DNA from: Tanypteryx hageni
Lineage: Eukaryota > Arthropoda > Insecta > Odonata > Petaluridae
NCBI GenBank assembly: GCA_028673005.1
Contig: CM054118.1
Location: 85,499,855 to 85,563,854 of the forward strand
Direction of reading: 5' to 3'
DNA: 64,000 bases
Below, one piece after another: positions 45,633-57,209 of this stretch. The notes beneath the pieces are model-generated. The model made no database searches. It saw nothing but the letters and a program-made list of their open reading frames with translations, and had not been told where the DNA came from. The first letter of the stretch is position 1. Every line of letters begins with the position of its first letter. The translations under genes were made by a program, and so were the position numbers.

Positions 45633-48600
45633 ATGAAGAACTTAATGGTAAGTTAAGGCGTCAACACCGTTTTGCTTTCAAATATTCCCGCCGTTAACAC
45701 CTTCGGAGCTTAGAAAGTGATAGTGTTGGTGTCGATGTGTGTTTTCCATGAGCCCGCTGTACAGCTTGACCATCAAACTGATATCTCTATGTAGTGTGGC
45801 AAAGGAATTAAACAAGTAATTGTACATTTGCTCAAGTATTTATGCTGATATTGTATGCTTACTTAAAATAAATAGAAGTTTGCTTATAAAATTTCTGATT
45901 TCACTGTTTGTAACAAAAATTTAACTTGATAATGTTTAATTCTAATGCTAAAATGTCAAATTTGGAGATTGGTATTTTCAGACATTGAGAATTTCACTTA
46001 GAAGTCCCGAAGTTATTTAATGTTTCCAAGAAATCAGCAAACAATCGGCTATATTCTTTTAGTATTAAATTTCGTCTGTATTTTTGGCATCCAAATAAAA
46101 AACAAAAATAATAGCCTCACCATTAAGTTTAAAATCAAATTTGATATCTTCAAATTACGGACTTTCATTTTTACTTTTTCTCTTATAGTTAAACTTTTCA
46201 TTATTTATGCTATTTCTAGTTGCCCTAAATGATGTGAATCATTAAAATTATGGTAGATTTTACATACATTTAAATTAAAAAATGTAGTATCAGCTAAATT
46301 CCAACATTTGAGGAGGTTTAACAACCGCGCTGTAAGAAGTAAGAATCGTGGGTTTCCTAACGGTCAAGGTATAACAATTTTAAAGTCGATGACCTTTGCC
46401 TAAATAAATTTTGTTGAATGCTGGCAATATATATATACAACTCTAGCTGCTATTTAAATTTATTAGATTTATAGTTTAAAGAAGCCACATGAGGGTAATC
46501 TTTTATCAAATCAGTGACATGTATGTTATGTGTATATTTTCAGATTTAAATCCTTTTTGTTTAATCATAATATCTTATCATAAGAGACCATCGACTGAAG
46601 TCCTAATCGGCCGAATATTCGTCCTTTGCGTCATAATTTTTATGCAAGACATTTTTTTAAATAACAGTTTAAATCGGGGTTTTTCTCTTTGGAAGGCACC
46701 GGAGCGCCGTGCGATGTTTTTCAAAACTAGAGCAAAGAATAGTTTAAAAAAATAAATTTGTTTTTAAATCCCATTTATTTTATTTTATTGAATAAACTAT
46801 AAATTTTAATAGAATGCACTTTTTTAGTTTTCCATTTCTAAAACCACTGGATCGGCATGGATTTTTCGGTGAGGCATAACGGACATTTTTGCGTTTAGAT
46901 AAATATTATCTGAGGGAAAAGATCTCTGTTTAATTGGCTGCACCATTGTTTCTGGAATTAGTTTTGTTACATAATAATCTTCCTATAGATATATGGTCTT
47001 TGCAAAATACATTTATTACATCAATTTTAACCAGCTTATGTTTTTCATTCCATCATTTTATGAACAAAATGATGCTCTGAAAGCGTGAAAATTAAAATAG
47101 AATGTAGAGGAAGTTGAAAAATATGTCATCTAAAAAAATATCAAATCCGAGCCAATAAAATGAGAATGAGACCCATTTTTGGAATCAAACGATGAATCTT
47201 AAGGTGGAATTTGTGCGTAGGCAAACAGGTTGAAGCTGTTTTAATTCTTTGAGTCGCAAATGTCAACCGTTCGAGGTAAAGGCAGCATAATGGCTAAACC
47301 CCAAGGCTATAGGATAGGACGCTCTCCCTGGAGTGATGCGTGATTCATTAAAAGAATATATAACGCAATCCTGGTGAGCAAGTAACGTTTCGAACCAAAA
47401 ACTTTAATATCTCCTTATGTCTTATCAGATATACCCCTCACAATCCCTACCAATTTTTTATTTAAGTTTACATATTATCGCTATAACCGCACTCTGAATA
47501 TTCTCTTCACCCACAAAAATATTATAAATTACAAGCTACAACGTGAGTTAACCGCATATTTTACAGGTGATACAGCAGGCAGCTGCTTAATTATGTTTTG
47601 CTCCTAATAAAAAAAGGTCACTTTATACAACAAATCTGGGAAAAATTACGCTATAAAAAGATAGTGGAGGAAAATAACATGCATAATGAATGTGAACGTC
47701 CTGAAGAGAAATCTCAGACGAAGATTATTATTTTTCCAGATCCTTGAGTTTCTAAATTTATTTCATGCTTTAAGATAATGAAATATACGCTGTGTGAGAG
47801 ATTTCCGCAGTGTGTGAGGTAACTATTTAATAGTTTGCGAAATCTTCGTTCATGGGGCGTTCTCTGGGTTGTGAAATTGGTGCTTTTGAGAATTTCACCA
47901 TTTTTTACGAAATATAGGACGGAAATAAATGAATTGCGGTTTTTTATTTCATACTTTGCTAAAATTATGGGAAGTTTACAAAAAGTTGATATAGGTACTG
48001 ATAATGAATTTTTCCCGGGAATAGAAAATACTAAGCAGCATATGTTTTAAAGCTATTATTAAATTATTTAATGGATATTGATTTTAAGCAATTAATTTTA
48101 TAAGTAAAAATTATAGTATTTATCATTCCTGCGAAGTTAAAATGTGTTGTGGCAGTAAATAATTAGGCTGAATGCAATAATGACAGAGCATGAATTTTTT
48201 TAATTACACATAAAAAATATATTTTTCCAATTACAGTTAATGGAGGAGACGAATGAAAATAAAATGGATAAATTTGTAGATGGAGTATTTCAGTTAACAA
48301 CTGGTTAACATCAAAGTTGAGGCAAAACTTTGAATATTTAAAACGTTCTCTCCGAGCGCATTTCCCTTCGATCGTCCACTAGGGCGAGCCATTTTCGCGA
48401 TACACATAGAATACTTGTTTTCAGTTGACGGGCAAGTGCATTAAGTGTGCCTTGCAAAGTGTCATCGTTCCTCAGTTCGCTATTAATAATTACGTGGATG
48501 GGTCGCTCCGAATCAATCTGGGAGAGGTTTCAAAGGAGAACGGAGAATTACGGGTACCTCTTTCGTAATTCATCCGAATAAATATTTTGATTAACATTTT

Positions 48601-51138
48601 AAAATTTACCCAAATAAGCATTTTTTTCATATTTCGTTTAGAATCAGAATCATCTTTATTATTATTATTAGGGAATATTTTAGGAATACATTTACAATAA
48701 ATTATTATAATTACAAAAAAAATTCTTACAAATTTTAGGGAGGAAACTTTATCTGGTCCCACAGAGCCATAGGCTCGTCTGTAGGTGCCAATTTTACCTT
48801 TGGTTCCGGTGTTTCATTTCTTAATAATTACACACTCTACACATACAAATAAATGTTTTCCTTTTTACCAAACAATATTTCACTATTCCATCTCATGAGG
48901 TAATAGTAGCATACCGCAGAGGCATAGGCGAATTAACTCGAAAGGGAGGATTTTACTTTCAAAAACAATAATGTTGCCTAGTAGCTGAAAATAGGCACTT
49001 GTATTGATGCAACAATTGAAAGAAACAGCCTGTTTGCAACGCCGCTGGCTGGGAAAATTAGTGGATGATGTGGGAAAAAGGAAAGAACAGCGATTGGGAA
49101 GCGGATTGCGGAAGCAATCGGGCCAGAGTGAAAACGCAAAATTGAGCAGTTGAAAGAAAGGGAAACGGGAGACCATGGGAATCGGTGCGGGATTTAGGGC
49201 GGCGGAAGTCCTATAAACAACGGGAAGTGTGAGAGAAACAGATGCTCATTCATGGCTCAGGGGGTATCTGCACTAAGAACTTCATTGTATTTATGAGGTT
49301 TAGGGATAGGACGGCTACTCATCCAAGAAGTTGTTTGCCTCGGGAAGAAAAATCTTTTATCTATTGCATATAAATAGTAAGAATTTTCCAATCCGCATAG
49401 CTATAGGAGATTTGAATTATGTAAATTGTGTGATTTGGGTATATGCGACTACTTCTCGAGCGAGAGGGCAAAGTTACTGTGCAGGGACTAGCCGTTGGAT
49501 TTCCTCGGCGGCGGCTAAAAATTAACTTGCAGAATTTTATCATTGCCTGTTAGCATCCTTGCTAACATAATTTATAAAAGACTATATCAAATTTATATTT
49601 CAGAAACATGAAATCAGTAAAATAAAGAAACCATTTTATCCCGACCATAAATTTCAATAGAAAATATGCAAATAAAAAAAAATCACAAACCCAGAAAATC
49701 AAATAGACTCATTAGCTCATTAGGAAGAACTCTCCCAATTTTATAATGAATGCATGAATTCGCGTTGATACTTCTAGGAGGTAAATTTATCAGGTATATC
49801 ATCTGATGTAGTTATTCGATTCACAACTCATCTCAAATAAAAAAGTACCACGTCTTTGAAAGAATTTGATAACAAAACAGAGATTTACTATATTTGGAAA
49901 ATCTTCTGATGGAAGAGAAAAAAATCCCATTTGATTTTGGTTCGATGGTAATCGACGAGTTGGGAGGACTTCAATGGGAAATGTTAAACCGAAAATTTCA
50001 CACCTGAAACATCCGTATACGATTATAGTCTTATTGTCTTATGTCAACGAAGGATAAAGTTCCACTTTCTGACTTCTAGGTAATGACCCTTCTGCTGTCA
50101 GTGATGGCGGTGGCGACGGCGATTCCCATTCCGGAACCGCAAACCATGGCGTCCGCGGGTGCAGACGCAGCCGCGGGAGAGCCGAAGACCGGAGAAACGG
50201 TGCCTCAGGGCAAGTCGGGAGAGGAAGAGACCGCGAAAGAGGCCGCGGAAACGGTTTCGGAGGCAGAAAAAGAGGCAGAGGGCGAAAAATCTAATCCAGA
50301 AGGAGAAAGTGCCCAAGACGTCGGCGAGGAGAAACAGGAAGAGAACGGCGAAGAAGAAGAGAAATCGGAGGAGCCAAGCGAAGAAAACAAAGAGGAGGAC
50401 GAGAAGGACGAAGAAGTGGAAGAAAAGAACGAGGAGGAACAAGCGGAGCAGGAGAAGATGGAAGAAGAACGAAAGAGGATGGAAGAAGAACAGAAAAAGA
50501 TGGAAGAAGAACAGAAAAAGATGGAAGAGGAACAGCAGAAGATGGAAGAAGAACGGCAGAAGATGGAACAGGAACAGGAGATGAAAAACCAGGAAGAACA
50601 AGAGAAGAACGAGGAGGAACAGGCGATGAACGAGGAAGAAGAGGAGAAAAACGAAGAGGAACCAGAGAAGAACGAAGAGGAAGCGGAGAAGAGCGAGGAG
50701 GGAGAGGAGAAAGGCGAGGAGGGGGAGGAGAAAGGCGAAGAGGGAGAGGAAAAAGCCGAGGAGGGAGAGGAGAAAGTAGAGGGAGAGGAGAAAGGCGATG
50801 AGGGAGAGGAGAAAGGCGAGGAGGGAGAGGAGAAAGCCGAGGAGGGAGAGGAGAAAGCCGAGGAGGGAGAGGAGAAAGCCGAGGAGGGAGAGAATAACGG
50901 CGAGGGGAGGGGAGCACAGAGGGTGGTGGTGCTGCACGGAGTGGGGGCCGTGGGTGGCCCCGCCTCGTGGCCCTGGGGATTCCCCGGAGGTCAGCACGTG
51001 GGCGGCGTGGGTGAGGAGAGGCAGAGCGGCTTGATCGGGAACGAGGTGTGGGCGCCGAGGAAGGTGGTTCTCCCCATCTACGTGGTGAGGTTCGATCCTG
51101 CCTATGCGCCCGTGCCGCACCCTTACCAGATCGTTTGA
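45633..51138 (+). CDS. Secreted Glu/Lys-rich heptad-repeat protein, two exons
   Basis: Proposed exon 1 is 45633-45647 (ATG AAG AAC TTA ATG, then a perfect GTAAGT donor). Exon 2 is 50080-51138, preceded by TTCTAG. Both junctions are phase 0. The product is 357 residues starting MKNLMVMTLLLSVMAVATA, a good signal peptide with cleavage near A-T-A/I-P-I-P. Then follow an Ala/Gly/Glu segment (to about residue 75), a very acidic Glu/Lys region, six heptads of the type K-M-E-E-E-Q-(K/Q) (about 130-172), a second Glu/Lys part, and about ten heptads of the type G-E-E-K-(A/G)-E-E (about 215-282). The 75-residue tail is different: neutral, rich in Val, Gly, Pro, with V-V-V-L-H-G-V-G-A-V-G-G and ending A-P-V-P-H-P-Y-Q-I-V. 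No Cys or catalytic motif is seen. The heptads could form charged single helices or coiled coils, and the acidity would suit cation binding or matrix hydration; both are inference. An in-frame ATG at 50083 could start a protein without exon 1, but that leaves a signal peptide without Lys. The 4.4-kb intron link is the least certain part: exon 1 was chosen as the only ATG-AAR start with a good donor upstream. Confidence 0.7.
46000..48639. other. Intronic AT-rich DNA, no feature seen
   Basis: Lies within the proposed intron of the acidic-protein gene. No transposon ends or exons were recognised; short open frames are AT-rich noise. Confidence 0.55.
48640..48795 (-). mobile_element. Probable LINE or SINE 3' end
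   Basis: On the minus strand: GGCACCTACAGACGAGCCTA, then TGGCTCTGTGGGACCAG, then AT-rich sequence ending in TAATAATAATAATAAAGATG and ATTCTGATTC. A conserved-looking 3' segment followed by a TAA-type microsatellite tail is typical of RTE/CR1-like LINEs and their SINEs. No coding part is present. Confidence 0.45.
48796..50079. other. Intronic DNA, weak promoter-like patch
   Basis: A GC-richer patch at 49010-49230 has CCTATAAAC (about 49210) that could act as a TATA box, but no ATG with a usable donor in the right phase follows. Otherwise AT-rich and featureless up to the exon 2 acceptor at 50079. Confidence 0.4.
50701..50895 (+). repeat. 21-bp coding minisatellite
   Basis: GGAGAGGAGAAAGCCGAGGA-type units of 21 bp repeat in frame, giving the G-E-E-K-A-E-E heptads. 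One unit is short by a codon. Adjacent units are nearly identical at DNA level, so copy number is likely to vary between individuals. A related 21-bp array at about 50460-50575 encodes the K-M-E-E-E-Q heptads. Confidence 0.85.
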
Positions 51139-51393
51139 AGCAGCTCGACGCCAAACATTGGGGACGTTATTGGTCTACGGATGCAGAAAATAAGGCGAAC
51201 TGCTCCATTTGATATTCCATGTCGTGAGGTCGGATACTGATTGCTGTCATCTTGAAAAAAATACTCGACAGTTAGAGAAAAATGGATAATTCGAGAGATG
51301 GAATGATTTCGAGAAGCAACTGTCAACATACAGACTCTATAATTGAGCTAAGTGTACGCTGGGTTTTAGCATAAACGCAACACTCCTCAATGA

Positions 51394-51399
51394 AATAAA
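51394..51399 (+). terminator. Polyadenylation signal of the acidic-protein gene
   Basis: AATAAA in ATGAAATAAAGA, about 255 bp after the stop codon at 51136-51138. First canonical signal downstream on this strand. Confidence 0.65.
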
Positions 51400-51419
51400 G
51401 ATAAAAAGATTAACAACGG

Positions 51420-52140
51420 TGATGTAAATTGAAAAAGTGGAATAATACTTGAGTAAGTGAAGAAATAGTTACGTAAACATAAAAAAAAAGTTTTCGAAAG
51501 GCTTGAAAGGAATTTCATTGGCCATCTAAAGGAACTATACTATATTATTTGAAATTGTTATATCTTGGCATCTTTGACAAAACGACGCTAACCATACCAT
51601 TCAAAAATGCATAGAGTGATAATAAATGATTTCATTAAAATATCAATAAAATTGTGCTTAATTAAAAAGGAAAATGTGTGCTTTACGTTTAAGTAATAAA
51701 AAACAATATTAACAGAAAAATTTACGATTCTTAACGATTGCAACCTATAAATTACTTCCACACCACTCACATAAAAAACAATATTTAACACTAACGGAAA
51801 CAGGGCATATCTCTTCTTTTAATTCAAGAAAAAGCACGAAAATAATATGAAAGGGTTATATTAGCTGCATTTCTACAAATTACAAGGTCTATAAAAACCC
51901 TCAACATGAACACAACATTATGCGCGATTTTGGCGCACTGTTCTATTAAATTCCCTTAGTTGGTTGAACGTGTGGGTGAGAAAACTTCTTGGAATTTTTC
52001 GTTATTGTCAACTGAAGCAATTCAGGGCATGATTGTTCCCTTCGATAAACAGCTGAGAATAACGACCTGATAAAGTATATAATTCATGATTTGCACCTCC
52101 TTGTTAGTCAAATTTACATTTTTTGAATGGCATTGATTTT
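51420..52140. other. AT-rich stretch, nothing seen
   Basis: No repeat ends or coding sequence recognised. Confidence 0.6.
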
Positions 52141-52955
52141 TAGGCTGGTTTCCTGAGGAAACATAGCCTAATGAAATGGTCCTGTCTGCGTGTATGTATG
52201 TCCCTACTAACAACTTTTGAGCCAATGGACCGAGTTTCATGAGACTTGGTGTGAGGCTTGTGCAGCCAGCGCCCATCTCCGGGATATAATTTATTTGGCG
52301 AAGATTGAAGTCCTGGGTTCGATTCCAGGAACGTTTTTTCCCTATTTTTTTTACATCGTGCAGAGATGTTTTCTTTAACACGTTAAAATATCTTAAAATT
52401 GTGATATCGGAGCGAGGTTTGTACTGTTCTAAGGGGAAAGGAATATAAATTCTAATTCTTATCATCAAATTTTGATAATTGACCGTATTTACTTGAAATT
52501 CTACTAAAACAGTGCTTTTACGTTTTAAATCGCATTTTATCGGAGTGGATTATTACCGAACTCGGCTTGAACATAAACGAGTGAACAAATGGGTTATTTT
52601 CTTTTCCACTCGATTACCATCAGCAGTGAACAGTTGATCCATACATATTAGCGTATAAGCAGTAACATTTATTATATTCGTTTTTTTTTAAAAATCATCC
52701 AAAATATAATGTCAGAAACAAATTTTGATTTGCTTTTAGTATTTTAAACCTGATAATGCTCAATTAATTTGTTTTCCAATTTTTCTCAATCATTGATAAA
52801 CTATGAATTACAAATGGTATTTATGGTATGAGACTTCCTTGGAATGACTAACACATACTAAAACATTTCCTTTCAATATAAGTAATAAATTCTCGGGACG
52901 TCAACTTCGGGAAACCAGCCTGCATTAGTCCTGGTTTGGGCTTCTTGTTTATAGG
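52141..52955. mobile_element. Repeat family R1, copy 1
   Basis: Collinear with 56114-57205. It begins GGCTGGTTTCCTGAGGAAAC (itself a hairpin) and near the right end has GGGAAACCAGCCTGC, the inverse of the start, followed by a second inverse, CTGGTTTGGG. Internally it has the ACTTTTGAGCCAATGGACCG module and a polymerase III B-box GGTTCGATTCC at 52316-52326. No coding sequence. At about 52729-52745 it has the uninterrupted sequence that in copy 2 is split by a hAT MITE. Confidence 0.65.
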
Positions 52956-53194
52956 AACTTTGTCTTTTTTGGATCAACAAATATTTTTGCACTTTCTGTG
53001 CCTGAAGTTAATATTTTAAGACCTTCAAAGTTAGTCTAATAATACTATTTAGAATCAATCTTCGGTCAGTAACCACTAAAGACGCTTTATGTAGCCTAAA
53101 TGCCTATTTCGTTTTTCACGACCTTGTTATGGCTATTGGAGGTACCTAAGATAAGTACTAATTTTTAAATCTTTCAATATTTCTATAATGATGC

Positions 53195-53270
53195 GTAAAC
53201 TGTGGGTTGCGAATCTTTTATGAGTCCCTAGATCTTTTCAATGGGTCGCGAAAAAATATTAAAAATTTGA
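53195..53270. mobile_element. hAT fragment
   Basis: AAACTGTGGGTTGCGAATC and ATGGGTCGCGAA are typical of the sub-terminal region of CAGTGGTTCCCAAACTGTGG-type hAT elements. No ends were located. Confidence 0.3.
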
Positions 53271-53465
53271 TACGCCAATATATTCATTATTGCATGAAAA
53301 ATAACAGCTTTTCAAACTGTGGACATTTTAAACGTATCATAAAATAATCAATATTTCATACATGTGAAACACATTTTTGCATATATTCACTATTAAATAT
53401 TGAATGCGTGCAAAAATGTTTCTCGCCGGTAACCTGGAGGGTTCAAGTAAAATCATGTATTAGGG

Positions 53466-53776
53466 CAGTGGTTCTCAACCATTTTGCAGGCGCATCTCTC
53501 TTTCAAAGATAAACAGAACTTCACGGCATCCCAGCCTTCAGGCAATGTTTTTATATTTTCACAAACGAGTATTAAAAACTTTGGACATATCCATTTTTTG
53601 GTATTACACCGTAATTAATTCATTAGAGATAAAATTAATATTAATTAATTTTTTAGTGACAAAATTAATACCCTAGTTACCTGTAAACACATCCAAATCG
53701 TTGATTTATATATAAAACTAATTTTATCGCAGCACCCCTAAAAATCACCTGCGGCGCCCCATGTTGGGAACAATTG
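53466..53776. mobile_element. hAT MITE, degenerate
   Basis: Left CAGTGGTTCTCAACCATTTT; right (reverse complement) CAATTGTTCCCAACATGGGG. Flanking 8-mers do not match well, so either the duplication has decayed or the edges are slightly off. Internal GCATCCCAG and GCACCCC motifs are typical of the group. Confidence 0.55.
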
Positions 53777-54589
53777 CGATCAGGAAGTCAAAATTATTCA
53801 TTGATAACTCGGGTCTTATCGGATTGCGCTGGGAGAAATCCAGTAGTGTAATATGTAAATAATTCAATCATGAACTATCAGTTCGCGCAATTTTTAAGCC
53901 ATCAAAATTCTACATAACCTTGCAAAACCCAAATTATCTCTAATGCTGCCTGCCCAGTTGACAATTCAGTTTTGGTTTTGCTTATATTCTCTGAGTAAAA
54001 CATTTTTATCGCTGGTGGACAATGGCCAAAAACAAGATAAATAATATATATAAATCATACTTTGGTTTCAACTATTTACAATTGGATTTCAAATTTTTAA
54101 TATTTCGATCGAAAGTTAAATGCCTACTTTGAAAAAACGCAGATGTGATTCCAATCATGAGTGTGGAAGGACTGATTACGCTTATATCAACAAAGCTGCA
54201 ATAGTTAATTTTCGAATAATTTCAGATGAACAGTGCAATGAAAGAAAATTTCACCAATTTTTGCAGGAAACCACAATCATTAAAATCATAACGTAAAATC
54301 AGAAATAGCAAACCCTCATAGAAGATAGGAGGATTTTTATCCATTTGGTTTTAGGCGCACAAAAATCAAATATGAAGAACGACCGTGTTTTGTCATTTGC
54401 TACTGAAAGTTTCAAACCAGCAAAGCTTATGCCAAAATCTGCAAACAAAATATCCATAACACTCATAAAAAAGTTGAATGTTTCAAATGCCAAGAGTTAA
54501 TTTTAACAAAATCGATCTAAAACACTAGTAAAGTTTTAAAAGCTTCTTCCCACATTTCATTATTAAATGCAAAACATTTCAAACCAAAA

Positions 54590-54850
54590 GACATACGAAG
54601 TGAAGCATCATTACTTCCTGCGGCTGTTTAATCTGTGGAATCATGCGTGGCGATAAGTTTGCCCATACGTTCATTAAAAATAATACCTTTGTCGCGTAAC
54701 AATATCTCAGGTAGAATTGCAATTCTTTCGGAAGATTTTATAATGCATTTGAATGGAAGGATTACAAATAGTCCTATACTTGTTACACAGATCGATGAAA
54801 GTACCAATGTATGTAACTTTGCAAAGCTTCTAATATATATACGGTCCAAG
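54590..54850 (+). pseudogene. hAT transposase fragment (ZBED5/FAM200-like)
   Basis: The plus-strand frame reads I-I-P-L-S-R-N-N-I-S-G-R-I-A-I-L-S-E-D and then L-V-T-Q-I-D-E-S-T-N-V-C-N-F-A-K-L-L-I-Y-I-R. These match the P-L-S-N-N-T-(V/I)-x-R-R-I...M-S-E-D and Q-(L/I)-D-E-S-T-D-(V/I)-x-N-C-A-Q-L-L blocks around the first catalytic Asp of hAT transposases of the ZBED5/FAM200 type. Sequence before (54120-54590) may contain more of it but is too decayed. No C-terminal part follows. Confidence 0.75.
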
Positions 54851-54879
54851 AAGATTTTTTGTTCTACTGTCCTTTGCAG

Positions 54880-54998
54880 GGGCGTCGAATGCTAACGCGG
54901 TCCCCGGTGAAAAGTGTATGACGGGCCCCTCTTGTGTGTGTGTATATGGGTTTGTGTTTGTTTGTGCGTGTGTGTCCGCATGTATAATATATATAAGG
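54880..54998 (+). mobile_element. Solo hAT-like end and (GT)n tract
   Basis: CAGGGGCGTCGAATG at 54878, followed by GGTCCCCGG and GGGCCCC, looks like a hAT terminus. It runs into a GT-rich microsatellite (54931-54998). No partner end was found. Confidence 0.4.
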
Positions 54999-55243
54999 GC
55001 TGCAAAGTAACAAGTCATTTCCGAAAGAAATTGACTATATTTATTGAAAAAATAACGTGTTGATCATAAATAGCCAAAACAATTTAATGAATATAACATA
55101 AAAATGAAACATAAATATAACGAGTACACGATTACTTATCTTTATTGTTAATCCCAATTAAACGTCTTGAAAATATAAGTTCATATAATTTATGCTGGTT
55201 GCGCTAAAATATTGAATACATACATAGTAGTACATATTTATAC

Positions 55244-55585
55244 CGTACTAGCTGAAAGTACCCGGCGAAGCCCGAGCTACGCCAGACGTCTTCGGCGAAT
55301 AAAATTCTGTGTCATATGGCAACACAATCATTTCAACTTTTGCGCATTTTTTCATGTTCATAAAAACAATACTTTCCCTTATATGACTAACGGAGAAAGT
55401 AAAAAATCCTATCACATACAGACAGACAGACAAACAGACCGACATACACACAGACATCATCGCGAAAATAGTCAAAACCTGTTCAGGGTACCTCAAAAAG
55501 TATTTCCGTTGAAATCTCGAATTTTAATTTTTTCATGAAAACAATACTTTCTTTATACTACGTATATGGAGAAAGTAAAAACTAA
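55244..55585 (+). mobile_element. TACTAGCT-type end joined to repeat family C 3' hairpins
   Basis: Starts TACTAGCTGAAAGTACCCGG (compare 480-550). It contains the family C 3' hairpin twice (55366-55395 and 55547-55578: ACTTTC...GGAGAAAGT) separated by a (CAGA)n tract and GTCAAAACCTGTTCAGGGTA, which matches 28315. This links the TACTAGCT start and the family C end as one repeat, about 340 bp here. Confidence 0.55.
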
Positions 55586-55589
55586 TTCT

Positions 55590-56110
55590 GAGATATCTCT
55601 GATACCTATGGATTGGGCCGGGAGGGTCAATGGAGATCCGGAGGGAACGGGGGGATATGTGGGAGTATTAGGATTTCGAGTTCAACAATGCAATCGGTTG
55701 GCAAGGCGACTTCTCCTTATAAACGCTAAATTTTGTCAAAATATGATATTAAAACATTAAATTCGAGAGATTTCGATTCGAAGGCGATAAAAGACGATAA
55801 AAATAAGAAACTGTTGTCATTTTTCTTCAATGCAGTCCTAGTCCGGAGATCGAAGGTCAAATATGTGAATTTTAATAAGCAAAAGAAAATAAGCTTGCAG
55901 GTCAAAATATCGATTTCTCCATGTTATCTTATGGGAAATGGAAATCATTCTCAGGAATCGACCCCGGGTCGATTTTGAAAATTTGTTTTTCGTAAATGGC
56001 ATTTACTTTAAGAATCGAACATTCCCACCCAATGTCAATCAGCTAGCTTCTTGGAAAGTTTGTTAAAAATAGCAATACTGTTCCGCTTTCCCACCCACCG
56101 ACGACGAAGC
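55590..56110. other. No gene seen
   Basis: A reverse B-box-like sequence near 55950 (GGAATCGACC) suggests another SINE scrap. Otherwise nothing. Confidence 0.45.
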
Positions 56111-56113
56111 CAT

Positions 56114-57205
56114 TTTTATGCTGGTTTCCAAAGGAAACAGCAGTATGAAATGGTCCTGTGTGTATGTGTATGTGTCCCCTACTAACAACTTTTGAACCAA
56201 TGGACCGATTTTGGTATGAGGCTCATACTGCTAGGGTCCACCTCCGGGCTATATCTTATTTGGCGAAGACCTAAGTCTCGGGTTCGATTCCAGGACTATT
56301 TTTTCCCCTATTTTTTGCCTAGGAAATCCCAAATCCATCGTGCAGAGATGTTTCTTTTAATACATTAAAATATCTTAAAATTGCGATATCGGAGCGAGGT
56401 TTGCACTGTTCTAAGGGGAAAATAATGTAAATTATAATCCTTATCACCGAATTTTGACAATTGATCGTATTTTCTTGAATTTCTATTAAAACATAGCGTT
56501 TTTGCGTTTTAAATCGCATTTTATCGGATTGTTGCAATGGAGACGATTGTTACCGAACTCGGCTTGAGCATAGACGAGTGAACAAATGGGTTATTTTCTT
56601 TTCCGCTCGCCTACTCTTCAGCAGTGAACAGTTGATACAGACATATTCGCGCATAAACAGTAACATTTATTAAATTCGTTTATTTAAAAAAAATACACGC
56701 AAAATGCCAGAAAGAGATTTTGACATTGTTTTTAGTTAGGGGAGGACCGAAGAAACTTGGAATTCCGGGCTAGATAGCATTACGGCGCCCCCCTCCGTAA
56801 ATGTTTGTTTACGAAGAACATGTTAATTTATTCTTCGCTCAGCAAACATTTCTGATAATGATAAATTAAAAGGATTGCCATCAAGATTCTAGCCTGTTCC
56901 TCGATATACATTGGTATCCAATATTTATTCACTTGAAATTAATGCAGCCGCCCGGCTCGCCCGTAGCTCGGGCCGGCACTGTTTTTAGTATTTTAAACCT
57001 GTAACGCTCTATTAATTTGTTTTCCAATTTTTCTCATCGTTGATAAACTATGAACTATAAGTGGTATTTATGGTATTAGAATTCCTTGGAATGACTAACA
57101 CATACTGAAACATTTCGTGTCAATATACATAATTAATCAATTCGGGACGTCAACTTTGGGATACCAGCCTGCATTAGTCCTGGTTTGGACTTCTTGTTAT
57201 ATATT
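56114..57205. mobile_element. Repeat family R1, copy 2, interrupted
   Basis: Collinear with 52141-52955. Begins ATGCTGGTTTCCAAAGGAAA, B-box GGTTCGATTCC at 56280-56290, and right-end GGGATACCAGCCTGCATTAG. It is longer than copy 1 because of the 245-bp hAT MITE at 56737-56981. Confidence 0.65.
56737..56981. mobile_element. hAT MITE inside R1 copy 2
   Basis: TTTTTAGT at 56729-56736 and 56982-56989 is a perfect 8-bp duplication, and R1 copy 1 (about 52735) shows the site unoccupied. The right end (reverse complement) is CAGTGCCGGCCCGAGC, a clear hAT terminus. The left TAGGGGAGGACCGAAG matches it only partly. Confidence 0.85.
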
Positions 57206-57209
57206 AGAT

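Noticed and set aside
49205..49275. Alternative promoter and first exon for the acidic-protein gene
   Set aside because: A TATA-like CCTATAAAC is present, but the following ATG frames reach no donor in phase with exon 2 and give no signal peptide.
50098..51154. Leu/Phe-rich and Pro/Ser-rich open frames on the minus strand
   Set aside because: They are antisense shadows of the Glu/Lys repeat exon; CTC/CTT codons mirror GAG/AAG.
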